A model generated the notes under the pieces. It was not told where the DNA came from, did no database searches, and worked only from the letters and a program-made list of their open reading frames with translations. Shown here piece after piece: positions 47,653-61,088 of a stretch of DNA of 64,000 nt; position 1 is the first letter of the stretch; each line of letters opens with the position of its first letter. The stretch comes from Dipodascopsis uninucleata var. uninucleata (Eukaryota > Ascomycota > Lipomycetes > Lipomycetales > Lipomycetaceae). A program made the translations under genes and the position numbers. The stretch covers positions 372,001 to 436,000 of the forward strand of contig JAJLTO010000013.1 of the NCBI GenBank assembly GCA_030568195.1, in the 5' to 3' direction.

Positions 47653-48495
47653 ATGCCTAAACTATCATCTCAGCTAGGCACGATGAAGGACAGGTACCTA
47701 GCGCTACCTTTTGTCACACTGACAACAGTGATAACAATTGTGGCTGTCTTCGTCATTTCCCTCTTTGCGCCAGACATTACCAAAATGTTAGTGCTGCTCC
47801 CAGAAGCAAGCCTCGGAGCGGGTGTGTATAGGATGTTCACATATCCCATTCCACACCTCGGGTTCCTCCATCTCGCGTTTAATGTCTTCGCACTAGTCCC
47901 TGTCTTGGCTGCTTTCGAGGAAGAAGTTGGCTCAGTGGCCACTATTGGCTCTCTCCTCGTCTTCACTGTACTGCCTGGCATTGCCTACTCTGTTCTTATG
48001 ACTATCTTCGGCTCATCTACTGGCCTTGCAGGATCATCTGGATGGGTGTTTTCGCTCATGTCCTACTTCGCACTCAAGGACGCTGCTTTCCGAACCTCAA
48101 TCTACTTGACCTCAGCTGTGCACTTCCCAACGTGGGCGGCTCCAATTTTGACTTTGTTTGCTGTTGCCATCCTGCTTCCCTCGTCCTCCTTCATTGGCCA
48201 TGCGCTCGGTCTGGCTGTCGGATACGCATATGGCCTTGGATACCTTAACATGCTCAAACTTCCGCAGCATCTGGTTTTGAAAATAGAGTCGAAGCTTTCT
48301 TCTCTTCATCTCTTGCAGTCTCTACCGCGGTTTGTGTCTGATGACATTGCCTCGAAGCATTCTCTGGTTTTCGATCCTAATGTTGAGCCTGGCGTTCCTT
48401 CGGGTGGTTCTTCGCCTGTTCTTTCTCACAACAATGCTAGTGTTGGCCCGTCTAGATCATCGTCGTTCATCGGTCAGGGACGCACTCTTGCATAG
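47653..48495 (+). CDS. RBD2: Rhomboid protease Rbd2
   Basis: An intronless 280-aa protein with six hydrophobic segments. The catalytic serine lies in GSSGWVFSL (about residue 126-134, the rhomboid G-x-S-G type). The catalytic histidine is in FIGHALGLAVGY (about residue 182), and the upstream HLAFNVFALVPVL carries the conserved HxxxN. Early on, VYRMFTYPIPHLGFLH is typical of Rbd2. The cytosolic C-terminus is Ser-rich. In S. pombe and Aspergillus, Rbd2/RbdB cleaves the SREBP transcription factor in the Golgi for low-oxygen adaptation. Whether SREBP exists in this fungus is not visible here. The start ATG gives MPKLSSQLGT; the frame is clean. Confidence 0.93.
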   Translation: MPKLSSQLGTMKDRYLALPFVTLTTVITIVAVFVISLFAPDITKMLVLLPEASLGAGVYRMFTYPIPHLGFLHLAFNVFALVPVLAAFEEEVGSVATIGSLLVFTVLPGIAYSVLMTIFGSSTGLAGSSGWVFSLMSYFALKDAAFRTSIYLTSAVHFPTWAAPILTLFAVAILLPSSSFIGHALGLAVGYAYGLGYLNMLKLPQHLVLKIESKLSSLHLLQSLPRFVSDDIASKHSLVFDPNVEPGVPSGGSSPVLSHNNASVGPSRSSSFIGQGRTLA

Positions 48496-48914
48496 GAATG
48501 ATATACTAGTATGTCAACTAATTCAACATCACAATATATATGTGTTCCGATATTTTTCTATTTGACTGATATGGTAGCTCTATCGACATAGTCTAGTATC
48601 AACTAAAACTAATCTACAAATAATAATATACTGTTATTCTACTGCACGAAGTGTTCCCTCTGCTGTTGGAATTACATATTGGTTACTGCATACAATAGTC
48701 ATATTTCGCGTGCCGTGAGTATATAGATCTAATTTCAATGAACTACACTTCAATTGAGCGATAGATTTCAGTACAAAGTACCAGCTGTTATTTAGTTGCT
48801 CAATCATCTTAAATAACAGTATACTCCATGATATTAGAAACGTAAAGTATATACAATGCCAAATATTAAAACATGCCTGTCTGTGGGTCACTTCTGTTAC
48901 ATCTGCATATATAT
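48496..48914. other. Convergent 3' spacer RBD2 / ORC6
   Basis: 419 bp, AT-rich. An 85-codon minus-strand frame at 48634-48891 ends before ORC6 and has no recognisable content. Confidence 0.45.
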
Positions 48915-49853
48915 CTAATCTGCAAGTTTTGCAAGAACACTTTCAGTCCACCTGGCATGTTCGCGCTGCCGCTCGGGCGTTAGATATATAACACTAGTTC
49001 GAATCATGCGTCCAATTCCTCTAATTCCATGGCGCCTTGGACCACCTCCCAGCTTTCCACTGACCCGGCGCATCTTTTGGACCCAGATAGCGTCACTGAC
49101 TACTTCATTGCCATATACAACGCTTCGCACTCGATCAATCACAGTTCGTATGTCATCGGCGCTAGCCTTTGCACCGGTCAGCTTTAAATATCTGGCCAAA
49201 AACAGATCCCCTTGAGATTTGCTACTACCTGTAGCAGCAGCAACAACAACTGTTCTTTCTTCTCGGCCATCACCATTTGACTGACCGAATTTTAGCACGT
49301 ACAATACAGCGCCAGCTGCCGGCCAGCCCTTTCCGCTCTTTCGTCGCCAGAGACTCATATTTGATCCGACCAATGCATTCACAGCCATCTTAGCTACCGG
49401 TACTACATTCGCTGGAATACCCATCGACTGAGAAACCCATGTGATTATTTCGTCATTAGCCTTGTCTTTATTTTGACCATCAAATTCGTCGTTTGTATCG
49501 TTTGCATTCTGTGATCCAAGCTTTGAGACTAGTTTATTCATGCCTCCATTTCCTTCCTCAATGTGTCCAACATCACTTAACGATTCTTCAAACATCTTGT
49601 AAAATTTCTCATATTGCCTTGCACTCATAGGCAAACTATTTGGACTTGCTTTTGGAATCATCAATAGTGTTCGAAATCGATCCGCAGTAATGTGCGCGCA
49701 CACATACGCCCGCGCATGCTCCTGGCGTTGTGGTAGCTGGACTCTACTCCTTGATTGAGCTAGAAGACTCATTGTCTGCCGCGTCAATTCCGCCGGAATG
49801 GTCGTAAGCATCGGTAGTAACGTTTGTAGCGTGGCATTCAGCGTTGTATCCAT
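48915..49853 (-). CDS. ORC6: Origin recognition complex subunit 6 (Orc6)
   Basis: An intronless 312-aa protein. The N-terminal segment LLPMLTTIPAELTRQTMSLLAQSRSR followed by ARAYVCAHITADRFRT is the fungal Orc6 pattern (SLLAQSR..., RPYxCAHxACxRL). A second cyclin-box-like helical region (about residues 140-290) includes AKMAVNALVG and the C-terminal helix REHARWTESVLAKL. Orc6 is the smallest subunit of the complex that marks replication origins and loads Mcm2-7. Identity rests on these two helical segments, so it is less secure than for its neighbours. The ATG at 49853 is the first in frame. The divergent partner ARP3 starts only 218 bp away. Confidence 0.72.
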   Translation of the reverse strand: MDTTLNATLQTLLPMLTTIPAELTRQTMSLLAQSRSRVQLPQRQEHARAYVCAHITADRFRTLLMIPKASPNSLPMSARQYEKFYKMFEESLSDVGHIEEGNGGMNKLVSKLGSQNANDTNDEFDGQNKDKANDEIITWVSQSMGIPANVVPVAKMAVNALVGSNMSLWRRKSGKGWPAAGAVLYVLKFGQSNGDGREERTVVVAAATGSSKSQGDLFLARYLKLTGAKASADDIRTVIDRVRSVVYGNEVVSDAIWVQKMRRVSGKLGGGPRRHGIRGIGRMIRTSVIYLTPERQREHARWTESVLAKLAD

Positions 49854-50071
49854 TTTTCTCTCATTTTCTGCTCGTCAGCGTTTTCCTTTCTTTCCAGGCT
49901 TGTCCTCAAATAAGCGTGACGTTGCTAGCAATCACTGAGTCACGTGAGTTGATAACTTTTCCTCTTCCAAATTGTAAGCAACGTATAATCAGTCGTACAC
50001 CGCCTCTTCCTCAGGAAAATCACGACCAGACAGCTTAGAACTATCGGGATTTTCGACCAATCCATCACACA

Positions 50072-51549
50072 ATGTCGCACCTCAGTACGCCTGCCGTTGT
50101 CATGGGTAAGTATGAGTGATATAGATGAATGGATATTTCAATTATGGATAATTGCTAACTGATAACTTATAGACAAGTATGTATAGTTTAGGACTGAGAT
50201 AATACTCGGGAATAAAGGACAGGAGCTGGTGTAGCTGATATGAAATACTAACATCAATTCAATAATATAGTGGTACTGGCTTGACAAAGCTTGGTTTCGC
50301 TGGGAATGATTCTCCTTCGTTTATCTTTCCAACTGTGATCGCTACCCGTCAATCAGGGGGTCCAAATGGTGGACGACCTCCTCCACCTTCTAAACCAAAC
50401 TATCTTTCCGGCCCAGCGGCCCAGGCAGCTTCAAATGCTGGACATCTTTCTTCGAAGCGTGGAACTGAAGATCTCGATTTCTTCATCGGAGATGAAGCAA
50501 TTAGTGCAGCAAACGGAGCGGGATATGGATTGAATTATCCAATTCGACATGGACAAATTGAGAACTGGGACCATATGGAGCGATTATGGGAGAATTCAAT
50601 ATTCAAGTACTTGAGATGTGAACCCGAAGACCATTATTTTTTACTTACTGAGCCTCCTCTTAACCCTCCTGAGAACCGTGAGATGACTGCAGAAATTATG
50701 TTTGAATCATTCAATTGTGCAGGATTGTATATCGCTGTTCAGGCGGTCCTGGCATTAGCTGCTTCCTGGACTTCTTCTAAGGTTCAAGATCGTTCGTTGA
50801 CTGGTACTGTTATCGATTCAGGCGATGGTGTTACTCACGTTATCCCTGTCGCTGAAGGATATGTTATTGGTTCTGCTATCAAGAATATTCCTATAGCTGG
50901 CCGTGATATCACCTACTTTGTTCAAAGTCTGCTTAGAGATAGAAATGAGCCTGACTCGTCTTTACGGACAGCTGAGAAGATCAAAGAAGAGTTCTGCTAT
51001 GTCTGTCCTGACATCGTTAAGGAGTTCAACAGATTCGATCGCGAGCCGGAGCGTTTCCAGAAGTTTATTGTTGACATGCACTCTGCTTCTGGACGGTCTG
51101 TCACAGTTGATGTTGGTTATGAGAGGTTTTTGGCTCCAGAGATTTTCTTTAATCCAGAAATTGCTTCTTCTGATTTTTTAACGCCGCTTCCAGAAGTTGT
51201 TGATAATGTTATTAAGGGAAGTCCTATTGATGTTCGTCGAGGTTTGTATAAGAACATTGTTCTTTCGGGTGGTTCCACAATGTTCCGAGATTTTGGACGA
51301 CGTCTCCAGCGTGATATCAAACAACTTGTTGATACTAGAATCAAGCGCTCCGAGCAGCTTTCTGGAGCCAAGTCTGCTGGTGTAGATGTTCAGGTTATAT
51401 CACACAAGAAACAAAGGAATGCCGTGTGGTTTGGCGGCTCTCTACTTGCACAGACTGCAGAGTTTAAGTCATATTGCTATACTAAGCAGGAGTACGATGA
51501 GCGTGGGCCAGGTATTGTTCGTCAGTTTTCATTATTCAATGTGCCATAA
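50072..51549 (+). CDS. ARP3: Actin-related protein 3 (Arp3), with a 4-nt micro-exon
   Basis: Three exons: 50072-50105, 50173-50176 and 50271-51549, giving 438 aa. Joining them gives [25 protein letters not shown], matching the family N-terminus. Asp and Asn of MDNGTG are both completed by the 4-nt exon ACAA. Each flanking intron has a GT donor, a CTAAC branch site and a TAG acceptor. Later motifs: [33 protein letters not shown] and [21 protein letters not shown]. Arp3 with Arp2 forms the nucleation core of the seven-subunit Arp2/3 complex that builds branched actin at endocytic patches. A CTG falls on the conserved Leu of QSLLRDR, which argues for the standard code. Length and all motifs look intact. 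Confidence 0.96.
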
Positions 51550-51873
51550 ACATGTAGTTGTTAGTTTGTTTTTCACAGTAAAAGCTACGCTTGTTCTATG
51601 TCATGTTTGGCGACATCCGTTTATTCATCATATCTGTTATTGTTATATGTATAAGTTCTGTGTTTCTCAATTTTGTTCTACGTTTCTTAAATTTAAATAT
51701 TCTTATATATATATCTGGAAAAGCTCTATTTTAGCTCTTATTCAAAGTGACTATTATTATTATCATTGACTAGCATATTCAATTAAAAGTTGCCCAGTAG
51801 AGCTTCTCTTCGTTCACGAGGTATGGAAAGAAAGAGCCAATTCAATATATACAAAAACCCATAAAATAGTAAT
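51550..51873. other. Convergent 3' spacer ARP3 / TIM10
   Basis: 324 bp, T-rich after ARP3. Nothing recognised. Confidence 0.45.
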
Positions 51874-52406
51874 TTATGCTGGACCTTGTGGTCCTTTTTG
51901 CATTTCCTAGATAAAATGAAATTAATAACTTAGTATCATATATTACCATTACTACTAGTTGCTAATAGATGCATTTGCTTCTAAAATTAAACAGAGACAA
52001 GGTACAGGTCACACCGAGACGAAAATGACCAGCAATGCTGTATAAGGAAACAAAGTAACCTACCATTCCAATCAGCTTTATTGAATGAAAAAACTTTCCG
52101 ATACATCTATCAACACAGTTTGATTCGCCCTTGTTGAGGTCGGCATCTGAGTAGTGAGTCGGAACGCATTTGTCGAAGCAGAGATCAGAGGCACTATAGT
52201 AAACGAGACACATTCAACGTTAACAATCTATCACAATCAAAATTATATATCCAGTAATCTACACCAGAAGAGAATTGAAATCTATGCGAATAGGTTTCCA
52301 CCTACCGTTCTTTCATCTGCTGAATCATGAGCATCTCGCCCTTCATAGAGTTGACTTTATTTTCGTCATAGTCTAACTGTGGACGACCGATTCCGAGAAA
52401 AGACAT
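51874..52406 (-). CDS. TIM10: Small Tim chaperone Tim10
   Basis: Three exons: 52306-52406, 52064-52193 and 51874-51906, giving 87 aa, the size of small Tims. The twin CX3C pair is CFDKC and CVDRC, with the conserved HYSDADLNKGES between them. The N-terminal part starts MSFLGIGRPQLDYDENK, like fungal Tim10. The final exon of 33 nt encodes EMQKGPQGPA. In the intermembrane space, Tim9-Tim10 hexamers guide hydrophobic precursors to the TIM22 and SAM complexes. The section after the second CX3C is shorter than in human Tim10, and it ends GPA like that protein. Tim12 is the main alternative, since the LIG after the second CX3C also occurs in Tim12. Confidence 0.82.
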
Positions 52407-53013
52407 TGTTTCCTGTATTTATAAGAGATGATAGATTTGAATTTTAAATATTCCCTTTTCCAAGAAAATAGCCTATTTATTATTGAGAAGATGCTCAGTT
52501 TATTATCAGCTATATAAAATGAATAATGAGAAATTTAGTTGAGTTTGACGGGTTATAGCAATGAAAAACAAATTTTCGTCCACTGCGATCTCGAGGGTTG
52601 TGGACTTCAAAAGCTGAGGGTCGCGCGGGCTCTTAGCATAGTGTCCAAAACGCGACATCGGCAATTCTCTAGCATTGCTGGAACCAGCGTACGATATTCA
52701 TATTGAGTTGACTAAATATCATCGCTCAATAGAGACGACAAGGTTTGTTATGTAAGAATTTTCTATATTTGCTGACAATTCGAGATCGCTCACGAGATTA
52801 TGATGAGATATGGCTCACGGCAAGTCGATGCAGATTCTGCAACGACAGTGATGCCGGACAGCGATAATGACCAAAACGCTAATCTTCTCTCTGATATAAA
52901 GACATGTACCTTTGTCGCCTTGGAGTAGTATCATATGGTTGCACGATGTTACCAGAATGTAATCTTTGTAATGAGCTCAACTGATAATTTTATATTCTTT
53001 GATATAGCAGAAC
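52407..53013. promoter_or_regulatory. Divergent promoter region TIM10 / MSK1
   Basis: 607 bp. No motif that I can name and no convincing extra exon for either gene. Confidence 0.4.
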
Positions 53014-54789
53014 ATGCCGCCTATTACTCGATTGCGTCATGCTATACGACAACATCTTCTAAGTAGATCTCAAATGATCATATTTCGTCAAGGCGGTCGT
53101 CGATATTTTGGCAAAGCAATCACTGTCAAAGACGTGTTGTTTACACCTCTGACTTCGCTTGTATCTCCTACGGCACATGCTGACTTCAAGGGCCGTCTCG
53201 ATGCCCTACTTAATACTGATAAGGAAGTCTATCCAGTTATTCAATCGGACAATAATGCGCAGAGAATCGGAATAATACGAGAGAAGTACGGTGATCTGTC
53301 AGCAGAACAATTGATTCAGCTGAATCCGGAAAATAAAGGTTTGTATATTACTGTTCGGGGACGAATACATTCGATCCGGACCCAAGGAAGCAAACTTCTC
53401 TTCTTAGATATATTTCAAGAGGAGAGCTCTATACAAGGTATATACAGACAAAACTCCATTGCGAATCTGGATACATCGACGTTTAAGAAGTCATATGAGA
53501 ATATTAGAAGAGGTGACTTCGTTTCAATTAGTGGTACTCTTTGTCGAACGAAGACCGGCGAGCTGTCTGTCAGAGCAGTCGAGCCAATTATTCTACTCTC
53601 CCCCTGTCTCCATCCAATTCCAACTGAACTACTTAATGAGAAAACTCGAGCACATCATCGTACGGTAGATTTCCTAGTTCGCGATCGCTCGCGGAAATTT
53701 TTACGGGCGCGCTCAAAGCTGATAAGTTCTGTGCGAGATTTCCTAGATGCAAAAGATTTTATTGAAGTCCAGACTCCGATATTGTCTGATATCGCTGGCG
53801 GTGCAGCGGCCCGGCCCTTTTTAACCCATGCGAATGTTTTAGGTGGAACTGAGAGCAACTTAAAAAATAGTAAGGCAGTACCATTAGAATTAAGAATTGC
53901 GCCCGAATTATGGCTCAAAAGATTGATAATTGGTGGATTTGATCGCGTGTTTGAAATTGGTCCAGTATTTAGAAACGAAGGAATTGATGCAACGCACAAT
54001 CCCGAGTTTACTACGTGCGAATTTTACCAAGCATTCGCCAATCTTGACGATCTTATTCGGCTGACAGAAGATATGATACGGTCAATTGTAAAAGATTCTA
54101 TAGTGTCGGGCCACACCATTATTTCGGAAAATATAAAGGAAAGAAATTGGTCATTTGACGGGCCCTTTCCTCGCATTGATTTTATACAAGCTATTGAAGA
54201 TGGTTTGGGAGAGCCTTTACCGGATTATGTTTATAATTGCCATGCAGACGAACATTCCGATTTGTCCTCTAATGCACATGATTATCTAGCAAAGATTTTC
54301 AGACGAGAATCTATACCATTGCCGCAGCCTTCAACTGTTCCTAGAATGCTTGATAAGCTTGCGGATTACTACATTGGCCCGCTTCTCGAAGCTACTGAAA
54401 CGCCTATATTTCTCATCAATTTTCCAGAGAGCCTATCTCCACTTGCAAAATCTGCGAAACAAACATTTCAAGGTAGAAATTATCAAGTAGCTCGGCGATT
54501 TGAGTTATATTTAGGTGGAAAGGAGCTTGTCAATGCTTATGAAGAAGAGAACTCTCCATTTGCACAGCGTAGAAAGCTGAAAGCTCAAATAAGCGACCGC
54601 GAGAAGAGAGGAGATTTTGAAGCTCATCCGCTTGATGAAGGATATTTGGCATCATTGGAATGGGGCCTTCCGCCGACTGGAGGATGGGGAATGGGACTTG
54701 ATAGATTGGCTATGTTGTTAACCGGAGCCGAGAAATTATCTGACGTTCTTGCTTTTGGCGGCATTAAAGGCGTTGTGAAGCAAGAATAA
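53014..54789 (+). CDS. MSK1: Mitochondrial lysyl-tRNA synthetase (Msk1)
   Basis: An intronless 591-aa class II synthetase. The N-terminal 35 residues are Arg-rich (MPPITRLRHAIRQHLLSRSQ), a mitochondrial targeting peptide. The OB-fold anticodon-binding domain spans about 105-190 (RGRIHSIRTQGSKLLFLDI). The catalytic core has motif 1 around FIEVQTPIL, then GGAAARPFLTH, and motif 2 at FRNEGIDATHNPEFTTCEFY. Lys-specific ENSPFAQRRKL follows, and motif 3 is GGWGMGLDRLAML. These features distinguish lysyl- from aspartyl- and asparaginyl-tRNA synthetases. It charges mitochondrial tRNA-Lys. The DNA just upstream offers no better start. Confidence 0.93.
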   Translation: MPPITRLRHAIRQHLLSRSQMIIFRQGGRRYFGKAITVKDVLFTPLTSLVSPTAHADFKGRLDALLNTDKEVYPVIQSDNNAQRIGIIREKYGDLSAEQLIQLNPENKGLYITVRGRIHSIRTQGSKLLFLDIFQEESSIQGIYRQNSIANLDTSTFKKSYENIRRGDFVSISGTLCRTKTGELSVRAVEPIILLSPCLHPIPTELLNEKTRAHHRTVDFLVRDRSRKFLRARSKLISSVRDFLDAKDFIEVQTPILSDIAGGAAARPFLTHANVLGGTESNLKNSKAVPLELRIAPELWLKRLIIGGFDRVFEIGPVFRNEGIDATHNPEFTTCEFYQAFANLDDLIRLTEDMIRSIVKDSIVSGHTIISENIKERNWSFDGPFPRIDFIQAIEDGLGEPLPDYVYNCHADEHSDLSSNAHDYLAKIFRRESIPLPQPSTVPRMLDKLADYYIGPLLEATETPIFLINFPESLSPLAKSAKQTFQGRNYQVARRFELYLGGKELVNAYEEENSPFAQRRKLKAQISDREKRGDFEAHPLDEGYLASLEWGLPPTGGWGMGLDRLAMLLTGAEKLSDVLAFGGIKGVVKQE

Positions 54790-55309
54790 ACTAGAACAGA
54801 TCTCAAAAGCAGAAATACTTTCGAGTTTCCAAATATTGTATATAAATGTATCAGAACAAGGAATACAATAAAATTATTTTGTTGGAGGCTACGTTATGAA
54901 GTGGCTAAATAGTGTTAGACTAATCTAAATAACATGAATATAACATAAATACAGGGCTCTTTATAAGTAAAAATTTACAAAGATGACAACTAACCAAATC
55001 GTAGTAACTATTATAAACATGTAAAATATTAGTAATGCAATAAAGAAAACTTAAGATCAAATCAAAGAAACAATGACAGAAGAGACAAAAAAATTACAAT
55101 ACCAATTCCTAATATTCTAGCCTAGAGAGAGGAGAGGAATCAGGGCGAGTAGACATATTTGAGAGAAACCAATATCATGAATAAAAAGTGCACCGAACAC
55201 GCCAACAAATCAAAGAGCGAGAGTCAAGAGATATCATTCTACCTGAGAGCCTCAACTATAAGAAACATATTTTATTATACCCTAACTAGAATAATTTCAA
55301 AAATACTGG
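54790..55309. other. Convergent 3' spacer MSK1 / PAH1
   Basis: 520 bp, AT-rich. A frame at 55159-55344 runs into PAH1 antisense and is not credible. Confidence 0.45.
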
Positions 55310-57931
55310 TTAATCTAGATTTTGCGGATCAAAACTTTGATTAACGTTACTGCTAGCTAGAATACTCTTAGAGCTAGTTTCTGCGCTATCATCTGTAAAA
55401 CCGTCATTGAATTCTTCGTTTGCTCGGGGACTATTCTTAATGCTAACTTCTCTCTCAACTCCATCCCCATCCTCTTCTTCTGCTCCATCCTCGTTCTCTA
55501 CAGCTTCATCATCATCATCATCTTCATCTTCTTCTTCTTCTTCTTCAATGTCATCATCGTCGTCATCGTCCTCTATATAATCATCTTCTTCATCATAATA
55601 TCCATCGTCGTCATCATCCTCATCTTCTTCATTAGGCGTTGAGAACACACTACGTGAAGCGGAGCTTGTATTTCTCTGTCTAACGCTGTTTTCCTCATCA
55701 TCGAGATCACTTTCGTCGATTTCCGGAATAGGCTCGCGCCAGTAATTCACATCTGTGAACCTTTCATCGCCTAACTGGACGGAGACAGGAGGGAAGAAAT
55801 GATCAACCAAGTCGGTCATATGAATGTAAGAACTCTTATAACCTGCTAATTCCAGAAGTTCCATATGTACGTCAGCACTAGAGTTGATTGTGAAAATACG
55901 TGATGACGGTACTCCGACAGATCTATAAGAGAGTGCATCTGTAATTCGATTTCCAAACCCTGCATAGAATGGAGTTCCTTCTCTGAGGCCAAAAAGGCTT
56001 TGAATATCACGAAGGCAAGCCATCTTAAATACTTCTGGTTTTCTAGCAATAACCTCACGTCGAAGAGCAGCGATTGTTCGGTCAGGAGATAGAATGACCG
56101 GGCCATCTGGTAATTTGTACATACCCTGCTCTATTCCTCTCAAGTAATGCCTAGTCGAGTCAGCTTGACCTACAGAACGAGACGTCAAATACATCAGGTT
56201 GTAGCCATTATTGTGAATGTCAGTAAACAATTTGGCTACGCCAGCATGAGTCCAATCTCTTCCAAGCATAGTTAAAACATGACCTAGGGCATCAGATTTC
56301 GTGATCGTACCGTCAATATCTGAGATTACAACTGGGAGGTTATATTTCCAGTAAAACATTCTAGCGGTACAAATAGCTTTGCCACCATTGACGCTGAATG
56401 AAACAGGATTCGCTCCAGGCATCAAATCCAAGCTTTTCAGTTGATCTGACGTAAGTCTTAATGTCTTTGCGTAGTTCTTTTGCTCTCTACTATCATCTCC
56501 ATCTTGATCAGTTATTGATCTTGTCACAGGAGAACTTACTAGTGGAGGCGTTGAGGATGAGATACCAATTTCAGGCTTTGGAGACGATGATGAGCTGAAA
56601 GTACCCATATTAACTGAACTGTCGGGCTCATAATCAAATTCCATGGATCCTCCCCCTGGAACAGCTTGTTGAACAGCCTTGTCTTTCGCTTCCTCTGATG
56701 CATAAATCCATAAATTTCCGTGCTCGTCCGGTGCAATTAAGGAAGCAATCTCTGTGTTGATTTCAAGCTCTTCAGACAATATCTTTCTAGCAACAGATTC
56801 CGCTCTTCTCGTCTCCTCCTCGCCAGCAAGATAACCGCGCATATCTAACACCAAGTCACCATTGTCAGTAACTTTTGTAGGAATGCGTGATACACTGAGC
56901 TTACGACTTAGCTCCTTAGCCCTTTGAATTGCTTGATCACGACTCAGTGGTGGACTTCGCGGACGTACAATAGGAGTCGAGTTTCCTGGGCTGCCGCCAT
57001 TCGAACCTTGCGAAGAACTCAACTGAATCGCAGTCGTTGCTTCCGGATCTTCTGACTTCAAACTATTTAGCAATGCTTTTGATAGCTCAGTGGATGGCCA
57101 TCTATCCATTCGGCGATCTACAGGAGAAGATCGTCCCGAAGAAGCAGAGTCACCCAAAGCAAGCTCAGGCGTCGAACTTTCATAATTAAAGGAGGAGACA
57201 CGATTCCGTCGTAGCTCTTTCACAAGATCATCAGTATTATCCAGCTTAAAAGGGCCAGGAGCCGGAATATTACTATCGCTGGCAGAATCTAAGGTGCATT
57301 TGGCCGAAGGGAGAGACGGCGACGAAGAAGCTTGTGGTTGCTTCAAAGTCGAAGGCAATGGGTTGTCACCATCGGACGATAGATCTAAATATTCCGGCTC
57401 CTGGAGATTTGGTAAATCGGGAGCCGCGTCTCCATGAGACGGAGAAGATGCAGCTGAGGATGATGGAGATATAACAGGAGACGTTAACAAATCTGATGGG
57501 ATGTCGATGTCAGTCTCGAAAACGAAGAACGCTTCTCCGCCATCACCAAGCTTCATGGCAAAATCAGTTTTCTTTCCATTAACAGAAAAATCAACCTATC
57601 AATAAATATATTAGTATCGAAATAAAAAAAAATCACCCTGAGCTGCCTCAAGTGACTAGTTGAAACTAGCATACCTTCTTCTGCGATGGCTGGAGAAGAG
57701 CGAACTTGCCGAAGCGAATATGAAACGGCGAACAGGCTAGATCACCTATGACCGTAAGCATTTCATAAGTTAGTAACCACATAGAATCACAGCAAAATAT
57801 AACCCAAAAAAAGTATATTTACCATTCTCCTGCTCAATAACGATCACATCAATTGCTCCGGACAGAGTGGCTGGATTGATAGAATTCCATGTTTTGGAAA
57901 CACTGCCGATAGCTCTTCCGACGTACTGCAT
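55310..57931 (-). CDS. PAH1: Phosphatidate phosphatase lipin (Pah1/Smp2/Ned1)
   Basis: Three exons: 57823-57931, 57675-57745 and 55310-57595, giving 821 aa. The N-lipin domain is split by both introns: MQYVGRAIGSVSKTWNSINP, then DLACSPFHIRFGKFALLQPS, then VDFSVNGKKTDFAMKLGDGGE. The central part is Ser/Pro-rich and likely phosphorylated. The C-LIP catalytic domain (about residues 460-630) has the HAD motif DIDGT in VVISDIDGTITKSD, then VLTMLGRDWTHAGVAKLF and FYAGFGNRITD. The C-terminus is extremely acidic, with long Asp/Glu runs at 55500-55630. Pah1 makes diacylglycerol from phosphatidate at the ER/nuclear membrane and controls lipid droplets and nuclear shape. A CTG lies at the conserved Leu of NPATLSGAI, in line with the standard code. 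Confidence 0.95.
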
Positions 57932-60579
<2,648 letters not shown>

Positions 60580-61088
60580 TATTGAATCATGCACTGTATT
60601 GACTACGGCGAGGAACCAAAAATTTGCTAGGTAGAAAGTGTATAATTATTGATTTTCAGAGATATTGTTGGACAACTGGCTTTCGCTGTTTTGATATATA
60701 TGTATTTAATTGTTGTCTTGTCAATAAAAAGACTAGATAATTGTTGTTCATAGATATATTTATTATTAATTACTTGAAAAACTATTATTAGACCTAAGTG
60801 CTCTAAACTGATTAAAAAAATTATCGCCATATCTCGATAGTATAAACTATATTACATGCTGCGTCCTAATATTTATATATCATAGTAATAATCTCACACA
60901 TCATATTCGTTTATATTTATCACACATTTAACAGTGACTATGACTATATCTGAATAACAGAATGAAATTATTAACAACTGTAAGTAAATAATAGCACTAT
61001 ATCTATACGACAGTATTAATCATCCAAAACAAGTTAGTAGAAAATGCAAAGCCAAAAAATTTGTTGCCTAAGATTTTTACTATACAAC
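60580..61088. other. Convergent 3' spacer LYS1 / CCC2
   Basis: 509 bp, AT-rich. Nothing recognised. Confidence 0.45.

Noticed and set aside
53014-54789. Mitochondrial aspartyl-tRNA synthetase
   Set aside because: GGAAARPF, the motif 2 context HNPEFTTCEFY and motif 3 context match lysyl-tRNA synthetase.
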